Notes under the pieces: model-generated | Seen by the model: the letters and a program-made list of their open reading frames with translations, nothing else | Databases searched by the model: none | What the model was told of the DNA's origin: nothing | Part shown: one piece after another, positions 28,252 through 38,436 of the stretch | Numbering within the stretch: position 1 is the first letter of the stretch | Layout of the letters: the number at the start of each line of letters is the position of its first letter | Source of the DNA: Sphingobacterium sp. SGR-19 | GTDB taxonomy: Bacteria > Bacteroidota > Bacteroidia > Sphingobacteriales > Sphingobacteriaceae | Direction of reading: 5' to 3' | NCBI RefSeq assembly: GCF_011043555.1 | Contig: NZ_JAAKGS010000002.1 | Span: forward strand, 806,001-870,000 | Length of the DNA: 64,000 bases | Translations under genes and position numbers: made by a program

Positions 28252-30342
28252 ATGTTTAAGAAAAAGCAAATCGTGTTATCTGTCGTTGCTGCGACGTTGT
28301 TTTCTGTAACCGGGGTAAAGGGGCAGAACCATACTATGCAAGGAACAGCTTCTAAACAGAAATTTGTACACAAGGCGGCCGGAAACCCTTATCTACCGCT
28401 TTGGGAGCATGTGCCGGACGGCGAACCGCGCGTATTTGAGGATCCCGACAATCCGGGAAAATACCGTGCCTACATCATTGGTTCGCATGATGTACGGTTT
28501 GACAGTTATTGCGGGCCAGATATTCGAATGTGGTCGGCACCTGTGGAGGACCTCTCCAGCTGGCGGGATGAAGGCGCAATTTTTACCTATGAAATTGACG
28601 GGCAATGGGATGTGATGTATGCACCGGATCTAGTAGAGGTAAAACGAAAGGACGGGAAAAAGGAGTACTATCTATACCCCCATAGCCGGGGTCCGCATAG
28701 GGAGGCGATGGTGGCAAGGGGAGATCGACCGGATGGGCCGTTCAAGCCCATCAATATGACAGCCGATGGAAAGCGTACGGTACCCGGGAGTGTCTTGGGA
28801 TTCGATCCGGCTGTATACATTGAGTATGTCACCGATCCGAACGACCCAGATTATGAAATTGGCTTCCGAGCATATGGATATTGGGGATTCCAACGGTCTT
28901 TAGCCGCTCAGCTAGACCAAAACACGATGTATTCGGTTAGGCCGGGCACGGAGGTAATTAATTACTTTATACCGGCAAGTGTCCGATATGGCCAGCTACG
29001 TGATCCGGAAGGAACAGAATATCCGAGCATCTTACCGGGGGAAGACTTGGGCTCGTTCAACTTTTTTGAGGCGTCTTCGATTCGGAAGGTTGGTAATAAG
29101 TACGTTTCCGTCTATAGCGGGTATTCGGGACCGGAGTATGGTATCGGTAGCTCCAACTCTACCCTCAGGTATCTGGTAGGCGACTCCCCGTTGGGGCCAT
29201 GGAAAAGTGGTGGTGTGCTAGTTGATTCACGCGGACCGGTGCTCAATCAGGATGGAAGCGCTTTGGAAACGACCAATGGCGGACACAATACGCATGGCAG
29301 TATGGAATTGATTAACGGACAATGGTATGCTTTTTATCACAGGCCTCCGAGAAATTTTGGCTTTGCACGTCAAGCGGTGGTCGCGCCTATAAAAATAGAC
29401 TGGGATCAGAAGCCGGTATCCGAAGGTGGTACGGTTAGAATCCGTGCGTACGATCCGTATTCTGCTGATAGTGTGTGGACGGTCAAAGATAGTCAAGGAA
29501 GGGAGTATACGGGAGCAGAGGTAACTTCAGAAGGTTTTCATGTGTATGGCTTGGATCCTTATCAGTATTACTCGGCGGGCTATGCTTGCTACCTTTCCGA
29601 TGTAAGCACGATGCAAGACTCTTGGGATATCTGGGATAACCATATGCCGATTACAAAGGTAAAAGATGGTCATATTATCGGGTATAAATATTTTGGTTTC
29701 GGCGGACTTGATCAGGACAAAAAGGGATTAAAAGCCTTCGAAGGAACAAAAAAAGGTAATGAAACGGCCTTCAATGTATTTCTTACACCCAGAACAGCAA
29801 AAACCTTTAAGGTGAATGTTTGGTTGGACGGATCGTGGAATAACGACGCCTGGAATGGGAAAAAGATCGGAGAGATTGTCGTTCCTGCTGGTGCTGAAGC
29901 GAAAGAGACCAAATTCACGGTAGACGTTGCCAAGTTTGTAGACCATTTAGAGAAAAAGCATGCGATCTTCTTGGTTGCTGAAGGCGATGGATCGGAGGTG
30001 CTTTTTGATTTAGCGGGTATCGGTTTCAGTTCCCATAAAAAGGAAATCGTTCGTCCCATCATTCCGACGGTCAGCATTGCGGTAAACGGAAAGGAGATCG
30101 ACCTGTCTGACGTGCCTGTTCGATCAACGAATGCGAATGGTATTGTCGGGTATGATCTATACGAAACAATCTTTACACTACCTTCGGGAACAACGGATAC
30201 ACCGCAGGTCTCGGCAACTGCAGATAACCCGGATGTACAAGTAAGTATTACCCAAGCGGAATCGGCACAAGACGTAGCGCTGGTTAAATTCGATTATAAA
30301 GGAGTCGTGAAAACGCATCGTGTGGTGTTCGCTTCGGAGTAA
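28252..30342 (+). CDS. GH43-like glycosidase with C-terminal beta-sandwich domains
   Basis: A 696-residue secreted protein (signal MFKKKQIVLSVVAATLFSV). The N-terminal 390 residues look like a GH43/clan-F propeller: EPRVFEDPDNPGKYRAYI with a candidate base Asp, VLGFDPAVYIEYV with a second Asp, FNFFEASSIRKVGNKYVSVY with the candidate acid Glu, and GGHNTHGSMELINGQWYAFY. Residues of about 430-620 form a CBM6-like region (YSADSVWTVKDSQG, then KTFKVNVWLDGSWNND). The last 70 residues are a small Ig-like domain of the type that ends several Bacteroidetes hydrolases. Subfamily and substrate cannot be told from sequence reading. The 51-bp gap after the SASA gene keeps it in the operon. Confidence 0.8.
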   Translation: MFKKKQIVLSVVAATLFSVTGVKGQNHTMQGTASKQKFVHKAAGNPYLPLWEHVPDGEPRVFEDPDNPGKYRAYIIGSHDVRFDSYCGPDIRMWSAPVEDLSSWRDEGAIFTYEIDGQWDVMYAPDLVEVKRKDGKKEYYLYPHSRGPHREAMVARGDRPDGPFKPINMTADGKRTVPGSVLGFDPAVYIEYVTDPNDPDYEIGFRAYGYWGFQRSLAAQLDQNTMYSVRPGTEVINYFIPASVRYGQLRDPEGTEYPSILPGEDLGSFNFFEASSIRKVGNKYVSVYSGYSGPEYGIGSSNSTLRYLVGDSPLGPWKSGGVLVDSRGPVLNQDGSALETTNGGHNTHGSMELINGQWYAFYHRPPRNFGFARQAVVAPIKIDWDQKPVSEGGTVRIRAYDPYSADSVWTVKDSQGREYTGAEVTSEGFHVYGLDPYQYYSAGYACYLSDVSTMQDSWDIWDNHMPITKVKDGHIIGYKYFGFGGLDQDKKGLKAFEGTKKGNETAFNVFLTPRTAKTFKVNVWLDGSWNNDAWNGKKIGEIVVPAGAEAKETKFTVDVAKFVDHLEKKHAIFLVAEGDGSEVLFDLAGIGFSSHKKEIVRPIIPTVSIAVNGKEIDLSDVPVRSTNANGIVGYDLYETIFTLPSGTTDTPQVSATADNPDVQVSITQAESAQDVALVKFDYKGVVKTHRVVFASE

Positions 30343-30460
30343 AGACGTCATCAACCTATTTAGTTAGTCTACCGAGCATATGGTACAGGGATAAAACGAT
30401 CAGTAATGTCGGGGGCTAATTTAACGTTCAGGATACATTAGAAAATCGAATATAAATGAT

Positions 30461-33148
30461 ATGAAGTACAATTCTTTTTACTTAACGGGTGGACTTTTAC
30501 TGCTCATCTTGATGGTTTTTACAGTGAATGAGCATCTCAAAGAGGATCGTTATCCGTTCAGAAACCCTGATTTACCGGTTGAAGAACGGATAGATAATTT
30601 GATTGGGTTATTGGCCTTGGAAGAAAAAATCGGATTGATGATGAACAGTTCGAAGCCTGTACCACGATTGGATATTCCGGCCTATGATTGGTGGAACGAA
30701 GCTTTGCACGGCGTGGCACGTTCCGGAAAAGCGACGGTGTTTCCGCAAGCCATCGGTATGGCAGCAACTTGGAACGAACCGGGTCATCTGAAAACGTTCG
30801 AAATCATTTCGGACGAAGCGCGTGCTAAGTACAATGAAGCTAGCCGGCGTGATGAACGTGGTCGCTACTATGGATTGAGCTTTTGGACACCGAATATTAA
30901 TATTTTTCGTGATCCAAGATGGGGAAGGGGACAGGAAACTTATGGTGAGGATCCTTATTTGACGACAAGATTAGGACTTGCTGCCGTTAAGGGGCTACAA
31001 GGCGATGATAGTACCTATTTCAAGACACATGCCTGCGCTAAACATTATGCTGTACATAGTGGCCCAGAATGGAACAGACATTCGTATAATGCTGTGGTTT
31101 CCGATCGTGATCTTTGGGAAACCTATCTGCCTGCATTTAAGGCGTTGGTACAAGAAGGAAACGTGCAGGAAGTGATGTGTGCTTACAATGCCTTTGAAGG
31201 ACAGCCTTGTTGTGGAAGTGACCGGTTGATGATGGATATTCTCCGCAACAAATGGGGTTTCGAGGGGATGGTGGTATCGGATTGCTGGGCCATTGACGAC
31301 TTTTACAAGAAAGGTCATCATGAATCGCACGACACACCAGCGGAAGCTGTAGCGAATGCGGTGTTGACTTCTACCGATTTGGAATGTGGACAGTCTTATG
31401 AACATTTATTAGCGTCGGTTAAAGAGGGGCTGATCACGGAGAAACAAATCGATGTTTCTTTGCGACGTATTTTACGAGGTTGGTTCGAATTGGGTATGTT
31501 CGATCCGGCAGACCGTGTGCCGTGGAGTCAATTATCTTATGACATTGTAGCCTCCGACAAGCATAGGCTGCAGGCGTTGGACGTTGCACGCCAGTCTATG
31601 ACCTTGTTAAAGAATGAGAATCAAATACTTCCGTTAAGCAAAAACATAAAACGGATAGCTGTGGTGGGAGCAAATGCGGCGGATAGTATGATGCTTTGGG
31701 GCAACTATAATGGTACGCCGAGATCGACAGTGACGATTTTAGAAGGCATCCGGAAAAAAATGCCCAATGCAGAAATCATCTATGAAAAAGGTAGTGATCT
31801 TGTCGACCCTTGGGTAAGACATTCCTTGTACGAATCGTTCTTCACAAAAAAAGACGGTGAACAAGGTTTGAAAGTGGAATTTTACAATAATAATACGTTG
31901 GAGGGGAAGCCCGTTCGTACGTTAACAAACCGTTTGGGAATCGAATATTCTAACCGTGGCGGTACCGCCTTGGCTCAGGATGTCAATCTGGAAAATACTT
32001 CCATGCGTATTTCAGGCGTTTTCGTAGCCCCTTACACAGGTGAAGTTGTTTTTAAAGCGCATGCCAATGATGGCTACACAGTGACTTTTGACGGTAAGGA
32101 AATCGGTAAGATGGAAGGTCGGGAGGCGGTTCGTGGCGCTGAATATGCCGTCCAGGTGGAGAAGGGAAAAGCGTATCCGGTGGTATTCGAACACCGTCAA
32201 AAAGGAAGTATTCTGACCATGGGGTTCTCTGTCTTTAAAAAGGAAAAAGCCGATTTTACGGATTTAACGGAACGTTTGAAAGGGGTTGATGCTATTGTTT
32301 ACGTCGGCGGTTTGTCTCCACAATTGGAAGGGGAAGAAATGTTTGTGGATGCCGAGGGTTTCAAAGGAGGCGATAGAACTTCAATTGACTTGCCGAAGGT
32401 TCAACGCGATCTGTTGGCGGCATTACGCCAAACCGAAAAGCCGGTCATCTTTGTCCTATGTACCGGAAGCGCTCTTGCACTCGAGCAGGATGAAAAAAAT
32501 TATGATGCACTGCTTTGTGCTTGGTATGGCGGAGAGCAGGCCGGAACGGCCGTTGCGGATGTACTCTTTGGAGATTACAATCCCGCTGGCCGGTTGCCGA
32601 TAACTTTTTATAAATCCTTAGCCCAGTTGGACGGCGCTTTAACGCAAACGGGGGACAAGACACGTCAGGGATTTGAAAATTACGATATGCAGGGCCGCAC
32701 ATATCGGTATATGAAGGAAGATCCATTGTATGCATTTGGCCATGGATTGAGTTATGCCACTTTTTCCTATGGAGATGTACGGTTACCGCAATCCACGATA
32801 GATGGCAATAGTCCGGTACAGTTGTCGATTCCGGTGACTAATACTTCAAAAATAGACGGCGAAGAGGTCGTGCAAGTTTATGTGTCACGGAATAACGATG
32901 TGCTCGCTCCAATTAAATCGTTACGTGCCTTCGCGCGGGTTGCGCTCAAAGCAGGCGAGACGAAAATGGTGGATGTAGAAATTGAACCCGAGGCTTTTCA
33001 TTTTTATGATGAACGTGCAGGTGCTTTACAGCGAAAATCTGGTGTATATACGGTTCGTTATGGAGGGACTTCGACCGATCGGGGATTGGAAACTTTAACA
33101 CTCAAAATCATGGATTTGAGAACATCAACGCATCATGTAACCAATTGA
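30461..33148 (+). CDS. GH3 beta-xylosidase with PA14 insertion
   Basis: An 895-residue enzyme with an N-terminal hydrophobic segment (TGGLLLLILMVFTV) that may be a signal anchor, so it probably stays in the periplasm. The GH3 barrel includes DWWNEALHGVARSGKATVFP and NIFRDPRWGRGQETYGEDPY, with the nucleophile Asp274 in GMVVSDCWAIDDF. The alpha/beta sandwich is split by a PA14 domain at about residues 465-605 (LKVEFYNNNTLEGKPV, then FVAPYTGEVVFKAHANDGYT). A fibronectin-III-like C-terminus follows (GEEVVQVYVSRNNDVLAPIK). EALHGV with PA14 is typical of xylan 1,4-beta-xylosidases of Bacteroidetes. It would convert imported xylo-oligosaccharides to xylose. The 118 bp before it show no clear promoter. 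Confidence 0.92.
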   Translation: MKYNSFYLTGGLLLLILMVFTVNEHLKEDRYPFRNPDLPVEERIDNLIGLLALEEKIGLMMNSSKPVPRLDIPAYDWWNEALHGVARSGKATVFPQAIGMAATWNEPGHLKTFEIISDEARAKYNEASRRDERGRYYGLSFWTPNINIFRDPRWGRGQETYGEDPYLTTRLGLAAVKGLQGDDSTYFKTHACAKHYAVHSGPEWNRHSYNAVVSDRDLWETYLPAFKALVQEGNVQEVMCAYNAFEGQPCCGSDRLMMDILRNKWGFEGMVVSDCWAIDDFYKKGHHESHDTPAEAVANAVLTSTDLECGQSYEHLLASVKEGLITEKQIDVSLRRILRGWFELGMFDPADRVPWSQLSYDIVASDKHRLQALDVARQSMTLLKNENQILPLSKNIKRIAVVGANAADSMMLWGNYNGTPRSTVTILEGIRKKMPNAEIIYEKGSDLVDPWVRHSLYESFFTKKDGEQGLKVEFYNNNTLEGKPVRTLTNRLGIEYSNRGGTALAQDVNLENTSMRISGVFVAPYTGEVVFKAHANDGYTVTFDGKEIGKMEGREAVRGAEYAVQVEKGKAYPVVFEHRQKGSILTMGFSVFKKEKADFTDLTERLKGVDAIVYVGGLSPQLEGEEMFVDAEGFKGGDRTSIDLPKVQRDLLAALRQTEKPVIFVLCTGSALALEQDEKNYDALLCAWYGGEQAGTAVADVLFGDYNPAGRLPITFYKSLAQLDGALTQTGDKTRQGFENYDMQGRTYRYMKEDPLYAFGHGLSYATFSYGDVRLPQSTIDGNSPVQLSIPVTNTSKIDGEEVVQVYVSRNNDVLAPIKSLRAFARVALKAGETKMVDVEIEPEAFHFYDERAGALQRKSGVYTVRYGGTSTDRGLETLTLKIMDLRTSTHHVTN

Positions 33149-33162
33149 AACGTTTATGTTAC

Positions 33163-33188
33163 ATGCACGAATGTGATCATTTGTGCAT
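33163..33188. promoter_or_regulatory. 26-bp inverted repeat before the third susC, candidate operator
   Basis: Arms ATGCACGAATG and CATTTGTGCAT are inverted repeats with one mismatch in 11, separated by TGAT. It starts 15 bases after the GH3 stop and ends about 120 bp before the susC start. No T run follows, so it is a poor terminator. The TGTGATCA core resembles Crp/Fnr half-sites, which is suggestive only. Confidence 0.5.
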
Positions 33189-33310
33189 AGTCCTAATATT
33201 GCATGAGCAACCAAGATAATTCTATTACAGTTCCGATATTTTATGGGAGAAGTGCAACCGGTTGTATAAAGAAAGAATGCAACAAATTTTATACTAAATT
33301 TAAACTTAAC

Positions 33311-36300
33311 ATGATAACAAAACCTGATTTTTTATCGCTCGAGCGATTTCAGATGAACAGGAGAAAAACTCCCCTGCATCGTATTATGCTCGTATTGTTT
33401 TTTTTATTGGCAAATAACGTATGGGCGCAGGAAACGGAAGTTAAAGGGAGAATCACCTCAGAAGCGGGAAATCCATTAGCAGGTGTTTCCGTTCACGTTA
33501 AGGGGACGACGAACAGCACTTCCTCTGGAGACAACGGACAGTTCTCTTTGGCGGCAAGCTCGGGATCGGTACTCGTCTTTTCATATGTCGGTTTTGCAAC
33601 ACAAGAATATACGCTGGGCGATGAAACAGATATCCAAATTACGATGTCAAGTTCGGATGCGCAGCTGGACGAAGTCGTCGTCGTTGGATACGGTACACAG
33701 CGTAAAGAAGCGATAACGGGATCGGTGGCTTCCATCAGTGGCGAGAAGATGAACGAGGTGCCGGCGGCGAATATTACACAGGCCTTGCAAGGCCGGGTGG
33801 CAGGGGTGCAAATGACCCAAACATCATCTAAACCCGGAGCCGCTATGCAGATACGTATCCGGGGTACGCGTTCTTTGAATGCCAGTAACGATCCCCTAGT
33901 CGTGTTAGACGGGATTCCATTTGCGGGATCTATCGGAGACATCAATCCGATTGATATCAAAAGTGTCGATATCTTAAAGGATGCGTCAGCGACCGCTATT
34001 TACGGTTCACGGGGCGCGAATGGGGTGATCCTTGTCACAACGCATAAAGGATATAGTGGGCAACAAGCAAGAGTCACTTTTAATAGTTATACAGGGCTGA
34101 AAACGCTGTTTTCGCGTTACCCGATGATGGATGGCCCTGAGTTTGTCGAACTTAGAAAAGCTGCTGGCCTGTATCAGAACGGCGAAGACGAATCCGATGA
34201 CGTGGATGTAGACTGGCAGGATCTGCTTTACAAAAGCGGGATCATGACCAGTCAGGATCTTAGTGTTTCGGGCGGTACGGAAAAAACAATCTATAATTTT
34301 AGTACCGGTTATTTCCGCGATGAAGCTGTCTTGCCTGGACAAAATTTCGATCGCTTTTCGTTGCGGGGAAGTTTGGACCAAAAAATAGGAGAGCGGATAC
34401 GCGTAGGTTTCAGTACGAATAACAATTATTCGGTCAATAGAGGAAATAACCTAGGGATCTATACGACTTTGAGTACGACACCTATTGCAAACCCCTATAA
34501 TGAAGATGGTTCCTTCAAGGATATCGTCCGGATGGCGCAGGATAATCATTGGGTATATTCGAGGGAAACCATAGAAAATCTCGGAAATAAGTGGGTGGAT
34601 ATGGCGAAAGGCTTTGGTTCCTATAACACTTTTTTTGGCGAAATAGATATCCCTGGCATAGAAGGATTGAAGTATAGAGCAAATGTAGGTCTTAATTTTC
34701 GAACGACGAATGGAGGTGCTTACACGGGGGAAGGTATTTTCAGTTCGGAGATCAACAATCCGTCTACGGCGTCGATTAACAACTCACTACACACGCAATG
34801 GACGATAGAAAACCTATTGACCTACGATCGTACCTTCGCGGAAAAGCACAATCTTAACGTGGTAGGGCTCTACTCGGCGGAACAAATCCGTTACAATAGC
34901 TCGTATGTTTCGGCGTTGCATATTCCGGAAGATAAATTCCAATTTTATAATTTGGGACATGCGACAGGCGAGATCACGGTCAATCCGAATGATCAGGATT
35001 ATTACAAAACGGGGTTAATGTCTTGGATGGGGCGTGTCATGTATGACTACGATGGTAAATATATGGTGAGCGCCACTATTCGTACGGACGGTTCGTCAAG
35101 ACTAGCGCCAGGACATCAGTGGCATGCTTACCCTGCGGTATCTGCGGGATGGAACGCAAAAAGAGAATCGTTCCTCTCGGATGTCCGTTGGTTGGATCTG
35201 TTAAAATTCCGTGCCGGATTCGGTCAAACCTCTAATCAGTCGGTGGCGCCATACAAAACGTTAGGACAGCTATCTACAAGGCCTTATAATTTCGCGGACG
35301 AGTTTGCTATGGGATATTATATGTCAGAATTACCGAATGCGGCCTTGGGTTGGGAATATACCAAGACTTGGAATTATGGGGTAGACTTTGCCCTATTGAA
35401 TAATAGGTTACGAGGTACTTTTGAGTATTACACGCAGCATACAAAAGACTTGTTGTTGAGTGTTGGATTGCCGGCTTCATCGGGTGTAGGTAGTTACATG
35501 GGGAATATCGGAGAAACGGAAAACAAAGGTTTTGAATTTTCGCTGGATGGATTGATTTTAGATAACCCTGATGGATTGACTTGGGAAGCTGGATTTAACT
35601 TCTATTTGAATAGGAACAAGTTATTGGCTCTTTCTTCGGGACGCGACCGCGATGAGGGAAATGCATGGTTCGTAGGCCATCCAATCGACGTAATTTATGA
35701 CTACGAAAAAATAGGTCTATGGCAGGAGGGCGATCCTTATTTGGATATTCTGGAACCGGGTGGGAATCCAGGTATGATCAAAGTGAGATATACTGGAGAA
35801 TATGATGCCGACGGGGCGCCTGTACGTCAGATTAACGCCGACGATCGGCAGATTATAGATGTTAATCCCCGTTTTGAAGGAGGTTTTAATACACGTCTGG
35901 CATATAAAGGGTTTGACTTGGGGCTTGTTGCGGCGTTTAAAAATGGCGGAACGTTAATCAGTTCGTTGTATTCTTCTGCGAGTTATTTAAACCTGATGAG
36001 CGGACGTCGAAATAATGTTCGAGTCGATTATTGGACCACTGAAAACACCGATGCCAAATATCCGAAACCGGGCGGGATAGCTAGTGGAGATAACCCGAAA
36101 TATGGAAGCACGCTGGGGTATTTTGATGCCTCTTACTTAAAAATAAGAACGATTTCGCTGGGATATAATTTCAATCGTGAAGGCTGGTTGCAACGGGCAG
36201 GTATTGGTGGTTTGCGTATTTATGGAACGGTACAAAACCCTTTTGTATTATTTTCTCCGTATCATCGCGAGTCTGGGATGGATCCCGAACCTAACTCGAG

Positions 36301-36409
36301 GGGAGATGAGAATCAAGCGGTGGCTTCTTATCAAAGCAGGCTCATGGTCATTGGGACCAACACCCCGGCCAACAGAAATTATATGATCGGACTGAATGTA
36401 TCATTTTAA
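33311..36409 (+). CDS. SusC-family TonB-dependent oligosaccharide transporter (third pair)
   Basis: An outer-membrane transporter of about 1030 residues. ATG 33311 (MITKPDFLSLERF) and ATG 33353 (MNRRKTPLHRIMLVLFFLL) both lead into the same signal peptide ending NNVWAQ; I use 33311 because related SusC proteins often carry such a short extension. Parts in order: a CarboxypepD_reg-like domain (ETEVKGRITSEAGNPLAGVS), a plug (LDEVVVVGYGTQRKEAITGS, then IRGTRSLNASNDPLVVLDGI, KDASATAIYGSRGANGVILV), and a barrel ending NYMIGLNVSF. A 162-bp upstream gap with an inverted repeat may allow separate control. The partner SusD follows 15 bp later. The import substrate may differ from that of the two pairs in the minus-strand operon. 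Confidence 0.95.
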   Translation: MITKPDFLSLERFQMNRRKTPLHRIMLVLFFLLANNVWAQETEVKGRITSEAGNPLAGVSVHVKGTTNSTSSGDNGQFSLAASSGSVLVFSYVGFATQEYTLGDETDIQITMSSSDAQLDEVVVVGYGTQRKEAITGSVASISGEKMNEVPAANITQALQGRVAGVQMTQTSSKPGAAMQIRIRGTRSLNASNDPLVVLDGIPFAGSIGDINPIDIKSVDILKDASATAIYGSRGANGVILVTTHKGYSGQQARVTFNSYTGLKTLFSRYPMMDGPEFVELRKAAGLYQNGEDESDDVDVDWQDLLYKSGIMTSQDLSVSGGTEKTIYNFSTGYFRDEAVLPGQNFDRFSLRGSLDQKIGERIRVGFSTNNNYSVNRGNNLGIYTTLSTTPIANPYNEDGSFKDIVRMAQDNHWVYSRETIENLGNKWVDMAKGFGSYNTFFGEIDIPGIEGLKYRANVGLNFRTTNGGAYTGEGIFSSEINNPSTASINNSLHTQWTIENLLTYDRTFAEKHNLNVVGLYSAEQIRYNSSYVSALHIPEDKFQFYNLGHATGEITVNPNDQDYYKTGLMSWMGRVMYDYDGKYMVSATIRTDGSSRLAPGHQWHAYPAVSAGWNAKRESFLSDVRWLDLLKFRAGFGQTSNQSVAPYKTLGQLSTRPYNFADEFAMGYYMSELPNAALGWEYTKTWNYGVDFALLNNRLRGTFEYYTQHTKDLLLSVGLPASSGVGSYMGNIGETENKGFEFSLDGLILDNPDGLTWEAGFNFYLNRNKLLALSSGRDRDEGNAWFVGHPIDVIYDYEKIGLWQEGDPYLDILEPGGNPGMIKVRYTGEYDADGAPVRQINADDRQIIDVNPRFEGGFNTRLAYKGFDLGLVAAFKNGGTLISSLYSSASYLNLMSGRRNNVRVDYWTTENTDAKYPKPGGIASGDNPKYGSTLGYFDASYLKIRTISLGYNFNREGWLQRAGIGGLRIYGTVQNPFVLFSPYHRESGMDPEPNSRGDENQAVASYQSRLMVIGTNTPANRNYMIGLNVSF

Positions 36410-36424
36410 GAAGAGGAGGTAGTT

Positions 36425-38377
36425 ATGAAAAATACATATATAAAAATAGTGTCGGGTGTTATCATGGCGACATTAATACTAGGCGGTTGTTCAAAAATAC
36501 TAGAGGAAGAACCAAGAAGTGTATTTACACCGGATTTTTTTAAAACGGAAAAGGGCGTCGTTGGTGGAATTACCGCATTGTATGGGCATTTACGGAATAT
36601 ATACGGAAATGGTTACTATTATAATGCGTGTTTAACGGGAACCGATGAGTATACCTACGCGCAACAAGCGGATGGCAATTTCAAAGATGCGGATTTGTCA
36701 GGAGTGGGGTCGTTGACACCGAGCAGCAGCCGATCGGACGTATTGTGGAACGAAGCTTTTCCAGCGATAAATACGGCAAACGGCGTGATAGAAAATGCGG
36801 TGGAAGTAGAGGGCATTTCGGATGCCATCGTCGCCGAAGCGTATTTTTTTAGGGGGTTTGATTATTTTATGCTGGTGCAATCCTTTGGTGGTGTTCCGTT
36901 GGATTTGGGATCGGGCGAACTAAAGTTCAATACATCCACCATCCGGACATCAGTTCGTAACACAGTTCCCGAAGTATATACCAGAGCAGTCTTTCCTGAT
37001 CTAATGAAGGCAATTGAAGATCTGCCCGACGTTGGACGTGTTACGGGAGGTGCAACGAAAACCTTGGCCCGTTTATATTTGTCTAAAGCATACCTCACGT
37101 ATGCCTGGTGGCTGGAAAACCCCAACAATATACCGACCTATCCGGAGACAACGCGGACTGATCCAGATGGACATGATGCAGCATATTATTATCAAAAAGC
37201 ATACGATGTTGCAGTCGAGGGTATTGACAATCCTGGGAACCACAGTTTACAAGAAACTTACTATGATGTGCATTATGGGCCGAACGACCGGAATAGCGAA
37301 ATTATGCTCTACGCAGACCATACCGAGGATAGCGAATACTTTAACGGAGGAAGTCATTCTTACGGAAGTGGTGGAGCACCGGATAACTTTGCCGTTTGGA
37401 TGGTCACTTGGGATTATACTTTTTTGGAAAGTGCAAAGACACCAGAATGGAAAGAGAAGGTAAGGTCGGTTCAGCGAGAGGCTGCACAAGCTTACGGCAG
37501 GCCGTGGACCCGAATGGCGCCTACGCAAAACGCGATTATCAGTACGTTTGCAGACAAAACAAATGATTCACGATATGATGGTACATTTGTCACTACTTGG
37601 AGAGCGAACTGGGATAAAGCGGGGGTTGCCAATACGGTGCTTTACAACGCGCATGGTTTGGAGGTTCGGCCGGGAGATGCAATTCTAACTATTTTGGATG
37701 ACGAGCCTACGATCGCTGTCGATTACTCCAACTCGCCTTATAACAGTAACGTTGGCGCGGGAATTATTCCGGGACAGGCTGCGTTTGTGATACCTCCTAG
37801 CGCAATTAGCAGAAGAAAGTACCCGAACTTATGGAAACTAGGTACATATCGTACAGATAATGGCACTGGTTTGGGACAACCCAATGGCGGAAGTACGCGT
37901 CCTTTCAATATTGCGAAGTTTTCAGAACTGTATTTTGTTGCAGCAGAAGCGGCCGTAAAAGGCGCATCGGTTCAAGCGGGTAAGGGTGCTCGTGATTTAA
38001 TTAACGTCATAAGAGCACGAGCAGGTGTATGGCGTTGGGACAATAACGGTAACGTGGAAAAAATTGAAGACTTGAGCATGGAAATGGTAGCAGCAACGCC
38101 AGCCAATATAACCATTGATTATATCCTCGATGAGCGTTCAAGGGAATATTTTGGAGAAGGCTATCGCTGGTTTGACTTAATAAGAACACAGAAATGGAGT
38201 GAACTTTCGAAGACTTACCAGATTGCGGGACCCGATATCGGGGATCATACGCCTATCACCTTTACGCGGGATATTCAGCCATTTCATTACCTACGCCCTA
38301 TCCCTCAAGGTCAAATGGATGCGATGGAGCTGGGTGCGGCCGAAAAAGCGGCGTATCAGAATCCGGGATATAATTAA
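36425..38377 (+). CDS. SusD-family glycan-binding lipoprotein (third pair)
   Basis: A 650-residue lipoprotein (lipobox LGGC) of the RagB/SusD family. The N-terminus has KILEEEPRSVFTPDFFKTEK, the TPR-like part has AIVAEAYFFRGFDYFMLVQS, and the C-terminus has FNIAKFSELYFVAAEAAVKG, DYILDERSREYFGEGYRWFD and a final AAYQNPGYN. It has a strong Shine-Dalgarno sequence, GAGGAGG, 6 bases before the ATG, unusual in Bacteroidetes and in this window. It is the last gene of the plus-strand PUL operon, followed by a terminator. Confidence 0.94.
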   Translation: MKNTYIKIVSGVIMATLILGGCSKILEEEPRSVFTPDFFKTEKGVVGGITALYGHLRNIYGNGYYYNACLTGTDEYTYAQQADGNFKDADLSGVGSLTPSSSRSDVLWNEAFPAINTANGVIENAVEVEGISDAIVAEAYFFRGFDYFMLVQSFGGVPLDLGSGELKFNTSTIRTSVRNTVPEVYTRAVFPDLMKAIEDLPDVGRVTGGATKTLARLYLSKAYLTYAWWLENPNNIPTYPETTRTDPDGHDAAYYYQKAYDVAVEGIDNPGNHSLQETYYDVHYGPNDRNSEIMLYADHTEDSEYFNGGSHSYGSGGAPDNFAVWMVTWDYTFLESAKTPEWKEKVRSVQREAAQAYGRPWTRMAPTQNAIISTFADKTNDSRYDGTFVTTWRANWDKAGVANTVLYNAHGLEVRPGDAILTILDDEPTIAVDYSNSPYNSNVGAGIIPGQAAFVIPPSAISRRKYPNLWKLGTYRTDNGTGLGQPNGGSTRPFNIAKFSELYFVAAEAAVKGASVQAGKGARDLINVIRARAGVWRWDNNGNVEKIEDLSMEMVAATPANITIDYILDERSREYFGEGYRWFDLIRTQKWSELSKTYQIAGPDIGDHTPITFTRDIQPFHYLRPIPQGQMDAMELGAAEKAAYQNPGYN

Positions 38378-38400
38378 TACGACCTAGAAACATTTTTTTA

Positions 38401-38436
38401 AAACTCGTTCATCTAATCTTGAAGGTGAACGAGTTT
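38401..38436. terminator. Bidirectional terminator between the PUL and the LacI-type regulator
   Basis: An 11-bp perfect stem AAACTCGTTCA/TGAACGAGTTT (38401-38411 with 38426-38436) has a 14-base loop. T runs follow on the plus strand and A-rich sequence precedes it. It directly abuts the stop of the minus-strand regulator gene, so it serves both convergent units. Confidence 0.85.

Noticed and set aside
33163..33188. Intrinsic terminator after the GH3 gene
   Set aside because: The inverted repeat has no T run after it on either strand within the gap.
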